A stretch of DNA of 64,000 bases from Ktedonobacter sp. SOSP1-85 (GTDB taxonomy: Bacteria > Chloroflexota > Ktedonobacteria > Ktedonobacterales > Ktedonobacteraceae), in the NCBI RefSeq assembly GCF_016587415.1, contig NZ_BNJI01000001.1:5681501-5745500 (forward strand). The letters run 5' to 3'. Below are positions 42,489-50,740 of this stretch, piece after piece; position 1 is the first letter of the stretch; each line of letters starts with the position of its first letter. The translations under genes and the position numbers were made by a program. A model generated the notes under the pieces. The model made no database searches and was not told the origin of the DNA. It saw only the letters and a program-made list of their open reading frames with translations.

Positions 42489-44633
42489 TTATGGCTCTTG
42501 CCAGGTCAGTAAAACATCGAGTGCCTCGATAGTGGTTGCATCAACCAGCAGTGGATTGATCTCCAGGGCGGCAAGCTCTGGCCCCAGGTTCTGTGCCAGG
42601 AGCGAGATGTGGTAGATGACCTGGCTTAACGCATCCAGATTAACAGCGTGGTGTCCACGACTACCACGTAGCAGGGCGGCTCCACGCAGTTCATTGAGCA
42701 TGCTATGAATCTCTTCCTGGTTCACGGGGAGCACGCGCACACTGGTATCCTGAAGCGCCTCGGCCCAGATGCCACCCAGTCCCAGCGAGAGCACCGGCCC
42801 CCAGAGGGGATCGCGGATGACGCCGACCAGGAGTTCCAGGCCAGCCGAACGCATCGGGCTAATCAGGAAGCCTTCTAGCTCTGCTCGGGGGAGCGCCGAG
42901 CGGACGCGCTCGTGCATCGTGTCGTAGCTCTGGCGAAGCGCCTCCTCGCTGTTGATGTTGAGTGCCACACCGCCCACATCACTCTTGTGCGCAATCTCGG
43001 CCGATTGAACCTTGAGGGCCAGGGGAAAGCCAAGCTCCTGCGCGGCTTGCAGCGCCTCATCGAGCGTGGTCACCAGCCTCCCCGGAACAACAGGAATGCC
43101 TGCCTGCTGCAAGAGCACGCGCGCTCGTGCCTCTGACCAGGTTCCCCGGCCGGGAACGGAGAGGGGTGGTAAGGCGATTGGCTCCTGCGTAAAGGATTCG
43201 CCTGGTGAGGTTCGCTGCGCTTCAGCCCACCAGAGGAGCCGACCGATGGCGCGCATGCCATGTTCGAGGCCCGCGACAAAGTGTAGCCCCGTGCGCTCGA
43301 CGAGCGTGCGAGCCGTATTGGTCAGATCCAGGCAGGTGTTAGAGACGAGAACAACCGGGTGGGGCGAGCCACGCACAATCTCCGCGAGATGTTGGTAGAG
43401 TGCGACATGGTTCTCTAGAGCAACAGGATCGAGCGGACGATTCCCCTCAATGCTTACCAGGTTAAAAATGAAGTCGATGTTGGGGTCCCGAACCACGGCC
43501 TCAAGCGCTCGCGATTGCAGGGTCCCATCCACGACGATATAGCCCGTGACATCCAGGGGATTATGTGGTGTGGAGAAGGGCGGTAGAATGCTTTGGAGCT
43601 GTGCGAGCGTCTCGGGCGCGAAGTCCGGGAGCGTAATCCCTTCATCCTGGGCCAGGTCAGAGAGAATATCGCACGCGCCACCCGAAGGGGTCACGATGCC
43701 CATGCGTCGCCCTGGCAGGGGTTGGATATTGCCTGCAAGTCCTGCTGTGATGAGCAGATCCTCCAGCGAGTGTACGCGCATGATCCCGAGCTGGTGAAAG
43801 ATGGCATCGTTCACCTTATCGTCGCCTACTATGGCTCCAGTGTGGGAGAGCGCCGTGCGAGCGCTCGTCTCGCTGCGCCCAATTTTGAGGGCCACGATGG
43901 GTTTGCCACGTGCGCGTGCCTTGGCGGCGATGCGACGTAGCTCATCTGGGTGGCGAATGCTCTCAAGGAAGAGCGCGATTGAGCGTGTCGACTCATCCTC
44001 CAGCAGGTAGTCAACCACATCGGTGACCGAGATCATGCTCTCATTGCCCATGGAGACGAGCAGGCTCAAACCAATGGCGTGCGCCTGGGCGAAGGCGAGG
44101 ACCGCGCTGGCAAGCGCTCCGCTCTGAAGCACAACTCCTACTGGCCCGGCGGCAAGCGGCGGTGAGATTGGCAGGCCATAGGGCGTGACCCGGCTCGTCA
44201 CATTGATAAAGCCATTACCGTTGGGACCAAGCAACACCAGGTCATGCTCCCTGGCGAAGGCGAGGAGTTCGCGCTCCAGGCGCGCCCCTTCCACCCCTAC
44301 CTCGCTATAGCCCGAGGTAAGCACGACGAAATGCCGCGTTCCCGCCGCGGCGGCTTCCTGCACGATAGGGAAGACGCTGTGGGTGGGGACCATGATAAAG
44401 GCCAGGTCTACCGGCTCGGGCAGATCCCGTAAGGATTTGTAGGTGCGCTCCCCGTGCGCGGTCTCGCGAAAGGGATTGATCAGGTAGACCGGGCCGGGAA
44501 ATTCGAAGCGCTTGAGATTCTCAAATGTGCAGAGTGACCAGCGCGAGTTATCGGTCGCCCCAACCAGGGCAATGCTCTGGGGGCGAAAAAAGGTGTGGAG
44601 CCGTTCCGGTGATATATGATATCTCTCAGGCAT
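42489..44633 (-). CDS. NDP-forming acyl-CoA synthetase (acetate-CoA ligase family)
   Basis: 714 residues: an N-terminal CoA-binding domain (RPQSIALVGATDNSRW near 16-31), succinyl-CoA-ligase-like middle domains (LVLLGPNGNGFINV, VTPSGGACDI) and a C-terminal ATP-grasp (LLQQAGIPVVPG, AEIAHKSDVGGVAL). It activates an organic acid to its CoA ester with ATP, forming ADP and phosphate. The start MPERYHIS at 44633 has GAGAGG 9 nt upstream; the longer frame begins in the neighbouring repeat element. Confidence 0.9.
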   Translation of the reverse strand: MPERYHISPERLHTFFRPQSIALVGATDNSRWSLCTFENLKRFEFPGPVYLINPFRETAHGERTYKSLRDLPEPVDLAFIMVPTHSVFPIVQEAAAAGTRHFVVLTSGYSEVGVEGARLERELLAFAREHDLVLLGPNGNGFINVTSRVTPYGLPISPPLAAGPVGVVLQSGALASAVLAFAQAHAIGLSLLVSMGNESMISVTDVVDYLLEDESTRSIALFLESIRHPDELRRIAAKARARGKPIVALKIGRSETSARTALSHTGAIVGDDKVNDAIFHQLGIMRVHSLEDLLITAGLAGNIQPLPGRRMGIVTPSGGACDILSDLAQDEGITLPDFAPETLAQLQSILPPFSTPHNPLDVTGYIVVDGTLQSRALEAVVRDPNIDFIFNLVSIEGNRPLDPVALENHVALYQHLAEIVRGSPHPVVLVSNTCLDLTNTARTLVERTGLHFVAGLEHGMRAIGRLLWWAEAQRTSPGESFTQEPIALPPLSVPGRGTWSEARARVLLQQAGIPVVPGRLVTTLDEALQAAQELGFPLALKVQSAEIAHKSDVGGVALNINSEEALRQSYDTMHERVRSALPRAELEGFLISPMRSAGLELLVGVIRDPLWGPVLSLGLGGIWAEALQDTSVRVLPVNQEEIHSMLNELRGAALLRGSRGHHAVNLDALSQVIYHISLLAQNLGPELAALEINPLLVDATTIEALDVLLTWQEP

Positions 44634-44664
44634 GCTCGTATACCTCTCATAGGTTACCTGATAG

Positions 44665-44752
44665 CTGTAGGGGTCATGCCGGCATGGACTTATGCTTGCA
44701 AACTGAGCGCGTCCTCCAGCGAGAGGAGTCCATGCCAGCATGGACCCTACAA
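44665..44752. repeat. palindromic MITE/REP-like element, copy 3
   Basis: 88 bp, ends CTGTAGGGGTCATGCCGGCA and TGCCAGCATGGACCCTACAA. Its right edge touches the stop codon of the DUF35 gene (44753-44755). Inner sequence differs from copy 2. Confidence 0.75.
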
Positions 44753-45157
44753 TTATGCTGCCAGGCGAAAATAGGGGAGCGTCACACCATCTTCGGCGGC
44801 GAGAAACGTTACCTCGACCGCGGCACCGATGGTGACCTGCTCACGCGTAGCATCAGTGATACGCGACATCATACGAACGCCTTCTTCTAGCTCTATGATA
44901 CCGACGATGAAAGGAGCCTCCGCCGCGTAGGGACCAAAGGCCTGGTGGACAACCGTAAAGGCGTAGAGTGTCCCCCTGCCCGAGGCGGTGATCCAGGTTA
45001 GCTGGTCCGAAAAGCAATGCGGACAGAGCGCGCGTGGATAGAAGACTGCTCGCGTACACGCCTGGCAGCGCTGGATGCGCAACTCACCACGTGCGAGACC
45101 ATCCCAGTAGGGCTGCGAGTCGCTGTCGATCAAGGGTTGAGGATGTTGGGCTGTCAT
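44753..45157 (-). CDS. DUF35 zinc-ribbon/OB-fold acyl-CoA-binding protein
   Basis: 134 residues: a zinc ribbon with CQAC and CPHC knuckles (near 31-50) and an OB-fold (LYAFTVVHQAFGPY, IVGIIELEEGVRMMSRI). DUF35 proteins pair with thiolase-like enzymes such as Ltp2 aldolases and position CoA esters. Here the partner thiolase gene ends 5 nt upstream. The start at 45157 is preceded by GGAAAGGATTGA inside the thiolase 3' end. Confidence 0.88.
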   Translation of the reverse strand: MTAQHPQPLIDSDSQPYWDGLARGELRIQRCQACTRAVFYPRALCPHCFSDQLTWITASGRGTLYAFTVVHQAFGPYAAEAPFIVGIIELEEGVRMMSRITDATREQVTIGAAVEVTFLAAEDGVTLPYFRLAA

Positions 45158-45162
45158 ACGCG

Positions 45163-46311
45163 TCAATCCTTTCCAAGCAGAACCGTGGCCGCCGACGAGA
45201 GGACGCCGCCCGTGCCGTGAGCCAGGGCAATGCGCGCGCCCTCGACCTGCCGCGGACCACACTCTCCTCGCAACTGGCGCGTGGCCTCAATGAGCAGAAA
45301 GATGCCATACATTCCTGGATGACAGTACGAGAGTCCACCGCCATTCGTGTTCATGGGGAAGGCGCCACCTGGCGCGGTTCGCTGTCCGCTGACAAAGGCC
45401 CCGCCCTCGCCCTTCCCGCAGAATCCCAGGGCTTCCAGGGTGAGCAGGACCGTGATCGTAAACGAATCATAGATCTCCGCGACATCAATCTCGGCAGGCG
45501 TCAATCCTGCTCGGGCGAAGGCGTCTCGCCCAGAGGCTGTTGCCGCCTGGTGACTCGCCAGGTCGGGCATATTGGTGATCGTGTTGTGGGTATGAGCCTC
45601 CCCATGCCCCAGAACCCAGACCGGCGCTTTACGCATCTGCCGGACGCGCGATGCGGAGGCGACGACCACCGCCCCTCCACCATCGGTCACCAGGCAGCAA
45701 TCAAGCAGGTGCAGCGGCTCGGCGATCCAGCGCGAGTTAAGCACATCCTCAATGGTGATGGGCTCGCGCTTCATCGCTTTTTCATTCAGCGTGGCCCATT
45801 TACGCGTTGCGACCGCGACCTCGGCCAGTTGCTCGCTGGTCGTGCCATACTCAAACATATGCCGGCTCGCCGCCAGGGCATAGGCTCCCACGGGTGCTGG
45901 CAGACCGAAGGGGCCTTCATATTGCTCTGTGAGGCGATAATAGGGTTGCCCACGCCCACGAGCCCGGTCCGAGCGTTGCGTGCTCCCATAGGTAATGAGG
46001 GCGACCTCGAAGAGGCCGGCCTCGATACCCGCGAGCGCGTGGCCGATATGCGCCTCAAAGGAGGAGCCCCCGATATTGGTTGTGTCGGTGTACCTGGGCT
46101 GGATACCCAGGTACTCGGCCAGCATCAGGTTGGGGGACCAGGCCCAGTTGCCAGCGCAAAAGAGGGCTTCCACATCTTGCAAGCCCAGTCCCGCGTCCTC
46201 CAGGGCGGCCCTGGCCGCCTGGGCCTGGAGTTGTAGCACGGTCTTATCAGGTGTGCTCCCGAGATCTGATTCGGCCACGCCAACGATGGCGGCTTTGGGT
46301 GACGAGCTCAT
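45163..46311 (-). CDS. thiolase-like lipid-transfer protein (SCP-x/Ltp type) lacking the nucleophilic Cys
   Basis: 382 residues, thiolase fold. At the place of the nucleophilic cysteine the sequence reads TTNIGGSSFEAHIG (residues 77-90), with Gly/Ser and no Cys. The C-terminal motif SYCHPGMYG and AHGTGGVLS are kept. Cys-less relatives next to DUF35 partners act as retro-aldolases on CoA thioesters rather than thiolases, for example in steroid side-chain degradation. I infer the same role. Start overlaps the acyl-CoA dehydrogenase stop by 4 nt. Confidence 0.85.
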   Translation of the reverse strand: MSSSPKAAIVGVAESDLGSTPDKTVLQLQAQAARAALEDAGLGLQDVEALFCAGNWAWSPNLMLAEYLGIQPRYTDTTNIGGSSFEAHIGHALAGIEAGLFEVALITYGSTQRSDRARGRGQPYYRLTEQYEGPFGLPAPVGAYALAASRHMFEYGTTSEQLAEVAVATRKWATLNEKAMKREPITIEDVLNSRWIAEPLHLLDCCLVTDGGGAVVVASASRVRQMRKAPVWVLGHGEAHTHNTITNMPDLASHQAATASGRDAFARAGLTPAEIDVAEIYDSFTITVLLTLEALGFCGKGEGGAFVSGQRTAPGGAFPMNTNGGGLSYCHPGMYGIFLLIEATRQLRGECGPRQVEGARIALAHGTGGVLSSAATVLLGKD

Positions 46312-47474
46312 ACAAGCTCCTCACCAAGCCTGACATAGCCACGCAAAAGATCGCGCGAAATGATAAAGCGCTGAATCTCGTCGGTACCCTCAAAGATACG
46401 CCAGACGCGCATCTCGCGGTACCAGCGCTCGATGGGGAGCTCCTTGGTGTAGCCCATGCCACCGTGAATCTGCATGACACGGTCGGCAACCTGGTTGGCC
46501 ATATTGGAGCCATAGAGCTTGGCGATTGAGGCCGCGTGCCGCGTATCCAGACCCTCTTCAGCCATCCAGGCTGCATGCAGCGCTAGCCAGCGCGTCGCCT
46601 CGATCTCCACACGTGAGTCGGCGATCATCCACTGGATGGCCTGGCGTTCCGCAATGGGCTTGCCAAAGGTGGAGCGCGTCTTGGCGTAATCGATACCCAT
46701 CTGGAGCAGGCGTTCGGCAGCTCCCACGGCCCGGGCGGCGATGTTCCAGCGTCCCGCACCGATCCATTGCATCCCTAGCGTGAAGCCCTGGTTGAGCTCG
46801 CCCAGAATATTCTCTTCAGGCACACGCACATTCTCGAAATAGAGCGAGGCCGGTCCCCACTCGCCCATGGTATGGATATAGTTTGAGCGCCAGCCCATCT
46901 CGCGATCGACGAGGAAGCAGGTCACACCGCGCGCGCCACGCTCCTTATCGGTAACGGCGAAGACCATCGTAAAGTCGGCCTCATTGCCATTGGTGATAAA
47001 GACCTTCTCTCCATTGAGCACCCAGTGCTTCCCATCTTTGACCGCCGACATCTTGATATTGGCGGCATCCGAGCCCGCGCCTGGTTCGGTCAGGGCAAAG
47101 CAGGAGCGTCGCTCGCCATTGATAGTGGGGATGAGGTAGCGCTGCTTCTGCTCCTCATTGCAGTGATAGAGGATATTATCGGCGGAGCCGCCAAAGGCGA
47201 AGGGGACAAAGGTATGCGAGAGTTCCATAATGATAATCGCCGTCATCACTGGTCCCAGGTTGGCCCCACCATACTCCTCCGGCGTATTAATGCCCCAGAA
47301 GCCCAACTCTTTGGCCTTCAGCTGAAGCTGGCGTAGCTGCTCGCGTTCGATGCCTACACGCCCCTCACGCTCATTGCGCAGAACATCGCCCTCCAGTGGA
47401 AGCAACTCTTTTTGTACGAAGGCGCGAACCGTGTCTCTGACCATTTTCTGTTCATCGGTTAAGCGGAAATCCAT
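46308..47474 (-). CDS. acyl-CoA dehydrogenase
   Basis: 388 residues, FAD flavoprotein that makes 2-enoyl-CoA and passes electrons to ETF. Seen: MDFRLTDEQKMVRDTVRAF, CFALTEPGAGSDAANI, WVLNGEKVFITNGNEAD, MQIHGGMGYTKELPIER and RIFEGTDEIQR with the catalytic Glu before Gly-Thr. AGGAGG precedes the ATG. It is the first enzyme gene of the cluster, just downstream of a TetR gene. Confidence 0.94.
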   Translation of the reverse strand: MDFRLTDEQKMVRDTVRAFVQKELLPLEGDVLRNEREGRVGIEREQLRQLQLKAKELGFWGINTPEEYGGANLGPVMTAIIIMELSHTFVPFAFGGSADNILYHCNEEQKQRYLIPTINGERRSCFALTEPGAGSDAANIKMSAVKDGKHWVLNGEKVFITNGNEADFTMVFAVTDKERGARGVTCFLVDREMGWRSNYIHTMGEWGPASLYFENVRVPEENILGELNQGFTLGMQWIGAGRWNIAARAVGAAERLLQMGIDYAKTRSTFGKPIAERQAIQWMIADSRVEIEATRWLALHAAWMAEEGLDTRHAASIAKLYGSNMANQVADRVMQIHGGMGYTKELPIERWYREMRVWRIFEGTDEIQRFIISRDLLRGYVRLGEELV

Positions 47475-47562
47475 GGGTCGTTCCTCCTAATTGTGTAATG
47501 ACGTAGCAGCAGGAAGCACGAAGGCGCGTAAGCGCCCGGCAAACCTGCGTAAGCGAAAATGG

Positions 47563-48174
47563 TTATGCCTGCTCTACAGGTGGATGTAAGAGCTGTGCAT
47601 GGAAGTAGGCGAGCTGAGTGGAAATATAGGTTTCCAGGTCGATAGTGGGCGCGAAGTGCCAGGTTTTCTGCAAGGCCCAGAGATGCCCAAGCCCCAGGAC
47701 ATTGGCGGCCAGAATACGCGGTTGTGGCATATCTGGACTGAAGACGCCGGCTTGCTGCCCCTCTTGGAAGAGGGCGACGAAATAATCATCGAGGCGATGA
47801 ATAGGCCCTAGAATGCGTTGCCGTGTCTCGCGTTTGAGCGTTGAGAGGTCACGATACATGATCAGGAGCCGTTTGGATGTGCTATCGAGTAGCGTGTAGA
47901 GCTCGCGTACAAGCGCATCAAAGCGCTCCAGGGGATTAGCGATTGTATTAGCCCGCTCAAGGACATCGCGGTAAATCGTGACGGCGTCCTCACAGCAGGC
48001 CAGCAGGATCTCTTCTTTGCTGGGAAAAATATAGTAGATAAGGCCAGTACTGATCCCGGCGGCCCGGGCGATATCTGGCATAGTCGTCCCATGGTAGCCC
48101 TTGCGGCTGAAGAGGTCACGCGCGGCAGTGATAATATCCTTGCGGCGTGCATCGCGGATAGCAGTAGTTGGCAT
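47563..48174 (-). CDS. TetR family regulator, probably of the acyl-CoA cluster
   Basis: 203 residues: HTH region AARDLFSRKGYHGTTMPDIA with AAGISTGLIYYIFPSKEEIL, followed by a helical ligand domain. It is upstream of, and co-oriented with, the acyl-CoA dehydrogenase gene, in the way FadR/KstR2-like repressors head their regulons. A palindrome at 48237-48252 in front of it is a likely autoregulatory operator. Confidence 0.9.
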   Translation of the reverse strand: MPTTAIRDARRKDIITAARDLFSRKGYHGTTMPDIARAAGISTGLIYYIFPSKEEILLACCEDAVTIYRDVLERANTIANPLERFDALVRELYTLLDSTSKRLLIMYRDLSTLKRETRQRILGPIHRLDDYFVALFQEGQQAGVFSPDMPQPRILAANVLGLGHLWALQKTWHFAPTIDLETYISTQLAYFHAQLLHPPVEQA

Positions 48175-48236
48175 AGGTCACCCGCATTCTTCCTTGAATG
48201 TCGGACGTTACTACGAGGGAGAATATACAACAAGAT

Positions 48237-48252
48237 GTATCATCAGTGATAC
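48237..48252. promoter_or_regulatory. palindromic operator candidate
   Basis: GTATCA-TCAG-TGATAC is perfect and is followed by a third half-site, GTATCA. It lies 63 bp upstream of the TetR gene at 47563-48174. Confidence 0.5.
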
Positions 48253-48533
48253 CTGTATCAGAGCGTTGGCACGTATAGTATCAGCCCCATCAAGATAAAC
48301 TATGTATTAGGGATAACATATTTCAATTGAATAGTCAATAGGGATTCCAGGGACGCACAGGGTCTCTCAAATATATGAGAAGCCTTATTTTCTGCTTGAC
48401 AATTCTCGTGCTTTCTGGTAGTTTCTTCTTCTAGAGCGTACACAGACGACTCCTCTGGCAATCGATGAAATATGCTGAAGTAGTCATGCATATCGACGCC
48501 GCCGATATCTGAAGAACATTTGGAGGGAGCCAT

Positions 48534-49172
48534 ATGCGCGAATCCACCCTTTCGCTCAAAGAACGTCAACGTCAGCAACGTGAGCAGCTTATTCTCCATG
48601 CCTCGGAAGAAATTCTGCTGGAGAAGGGCTATCATGAGATGTGTATGGACGAGGTGGCTGCACGTGTGGGTATTGCCAAAGGAACCCTCTATCTGCATTT
48701 CTCCCGCAAAGAAGACCTGGTTCTGGCCCTGCTCGAGTTGCAGATGCAAGCTATCTTGCTGAATGTGCAGGAGGCGGTATCCGCGCCTGGCTCGGTGCGT
48801 TCGCGCCTGGAAACGCTACTTGCGACGAGCTATATGCGTTTAAAGGGTGAGCGTGGGCGTCTCTTTTATGCGCTTTTCGGTGCCGTTGAACTTCGACCTC
48901 TCTTGCGATCCCGCCACCACGCCCTGCTCGATCAGCTTTTAAGCAGCCTTGAAGTTTTGCTCAATGAGGGGAAAGCCTCCGGCGAATTCGATCCCGCCAT
49001 CCCCACCACGATTATGCTGCATACCTTCTCCAGCCTCCTTGCCTCCTATCCCTTTAAACGCTTGCTTCTTGATGAGACGGTGACTCCCGAGGAACTGGTA
49101 CAGTATGTGGGAAAAATTTTCTTCCGCGGCGTGGCCAATCCCCAGCGCGCCTATGTGGAGTCGCTGGCCTGA
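48534..49172 (+). CDS. TetR family transcriptional regulator
   Basis: 212 residues: HTH ILHASEEILLEKGYHEMCMD with VAARVGIAKGTLYLHFSRKEDL, then a helical ligand-binding domain (LLATSYMRLKGERGRLFYALF). TTGGAGGGAG lies just before the ATG. Divergent from the acyl-CoA cluster regulator. No target genes follow it; a TnpB element lies downstream. Confidence 0.92.
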   Translation: MRESTLSLKERQRQQREQLILHASEEILLEKGYHEMCMDEVAARVGIAKGTLYLHFSRKEDLVLALLELQMQAILLNVQEAVSAPGSVRSRLETLLATSYMRLKGERGRLFYALFGAVELRPLLRSRHHALLDQLLSSLEVLLNEGKASGEFDPAIPTTIMLHTFSSLLASYPFKRLLLDETVTPEELVQYVGKIFFRGVANPQRAYVESLA

Positions 49173-49189
49173 ATAACGATCTGCTTAAG

Positions 49190-49300
49190 ATCACAGACTC
49201 ACTAACTTATGTGCGATACCTGGGCTATGTTCTTCTCGGTACAGTCAATGACCTCTGGCTAGAGGCCGGAGGGTTGATTTACCTCTGGACTCCACCGCAA
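49190..49300 (-). ncRNA. putative omega-RNA region of the second TnpB element
   Basis: On the minus strand the tnpB 3' end runs into a hairpin CCTCT-AGCC-AGAGG (about 49251-49265) and a further stem, the position from which TnpB guide RNAs arise. Ends are not determinable by eye. Confidence 0.3.
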
Positions 49301-50599
49301 CTCAGCGTACCTTCGCAGGCGCGCTGCTTTGGCTTCATTGTCCGAGGCATCAGGGATGATTGACAAGCATCCCGTCCTGACCCAGTCGTGCCGGACCAGA
49401 AGCGTTCTCATCGTAATATTCCTTGCGCCAACCAGATCGGCATGCAGCGTGTAGTGGCAGTGTTGACACACAAAGAACAACCCTTTGCCTGGGCGGTTTG
49501 CACCAGCAGTGTGTCCACACATAGGACACGCCTGTGAGGTGTAATCGGCATCCGCTTTGATGGCGAATGACCCGGCGAGCGCGGCCTTGTAGCTGATGAG
49601 CGTGTGAAGCTCGGCAAAGGACCACTGCGAGTAGGCGCGATTGGCTTTGCGCGCCTTTGCGGAGACAGGTTCTGTGCCTTCGCCGTTTTTCTTGCGCTTG
49701 CGTTTGCGGCGTTTGGTTCGCTCTCGAATGTCTGTCAGATGTTCCAGTCCAAGAAGGGTGTGTGGGTGCTGCTCAACGATCTGTTTGGCGATGGTGTGAT
49801 TGGCTTGCAACTTCAACCGTCTCTCTCGTTGCTCGATGCGTCTGAGCCGACGTTTCGCGCCGCGAGTGCCTTTTTGCTGCAATCGTTTGCGTAGTCGTGC
49901 GTAATGGTTAGCTTGATGCCTAACGCGTTTCCCAGGGTGAAAGCTAGCCTTGCCTGTTGCTGTCGAGGTAACGGCCAGATAGCGAATGCCCACATCCACC
50001 CCCACAACCTCTTGCAGATGCGCAGGGGTGGGATCAGGCACCTCAATGGAAAGGGACACGAGCAGGTAGAACTGCTTCTTTGGCCAGTCATACCAGAGTT
50101 TAGCGTCACCAATCCTGACTCCCTCTCGAATGAGCGCGATGTGCTTGTTGTACCCCTGGTAGGCCACGCTGATGCGTCCATTCAAGGTTCCGACACTGAC
50201 CCGGCTGTCTCGCTGAAAGGTGTAATCGCGCTCATAGGTGTACTGCACGGTCGGGGAGCTGTAGTGTGGCGGCTGATCTAATCCTTTAAAGCGTTTCTTG
50301 GTGATTTTCGCACGGCGATGCTCCGCGTTCTTCTTGAGCTTGGTCCATAACCCTTTGTAGGTGGCGGCCACCTGTCGCTCGACGCTACAAGCCAGTTGCG
50401 AGGGGAGATGATACCGAGCACGGAGCTTAGCGTACATGCCTTTGTGCATCCGGGTCACACTGCTGGTCTTACCTTGCTCGAAGGCATAGCAACTCACCGC
50501 ATTGAGGGCATCGCGATACGCCAGTTGCGTGTGGCGCAGGGCCTCAAACTGCTCTGGGCTTGCTATGAGTTTGAGTTTGGCGGTGATGATCTGGTGCAT
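49259..50599 (-). CDS. tnpB: TnpB-type RNA-guided nuclease, second element
   Basis: 446 residues. RuvC-I Asp202 in VGVDVGIRYLAVTS, RuvC-II Glu286 in LLGLEHLTDIRER, zinc finger Cys358, 361, 378 and 381, RuvC-III Asp388 in LHADLVGARNI. Only distantly similar to the TnpB at 29093 and longer at both ends: a basic KRRKRKRKK insert (about 296-304) and a 50-residue tail after the RuvC-III motif. Start MHQIITAK at 50599 is chosen by homology; its ribosome site is weak. No TnpA is present. Confidence 0.9.
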   Translation of the reverse strand: MHQIITAKLKLIASPEQFEALRHTQLAYRDALNAVSCYAFEQGKTSSVTRMHKGMYAKLRARYHLPSQLACSVERQVAATYKGLWTKLKKNAEHRRAKITKKRFKGLDQPPHYSSPTVQYTYERDYTFQRDSRVSVGTLNGRISVAYQGYNKHIALIREGVRIGDAKLWYDWPKKQFYLLVSLSIEVPDPTPAHLQEVVGVDVGIRYLAVTSTATGKASFHPGKRVRHQANHYARLRKRLQQKGTRGAKRRLRRIEQRERRLKLQANHTIAKQIVEQHPHTLLGLEHLTDIRERTKRRKRKRKKNGEGTEPVSAKARKANRAYSQWSFAELHTLISYKAALAGSFAIKADADYTSQACPMCGHTAGANRPGKGLFFVCQHCHYTLHADLVGARNITMRTLLVRHDWVRTGCLSIIPDASDNEAKAARLRRYAELRWSPEVNQPSGL

Positions 50600-50740
50600 G
50601 TTGTTCACTTTCGAGAGGGGTGCGAACGCCTTCCGTCCTGTCCTCGGCTTTTCCAATGCCTTGCTTTGTGCAGAGCGTCCTGGTGTGTGTGTTGCTTCTG
50701 CTCAGAACTTTTTTTGCTCATGAACATCTCTCCTCCCAGA

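Noticed and set aside
45034..46236. 400-codon plus-strand frame opposite the thiolase gene
   Set aside because: Antisense shadow; the minus-strand thiolase has motifs, a ribosome site and operon context.
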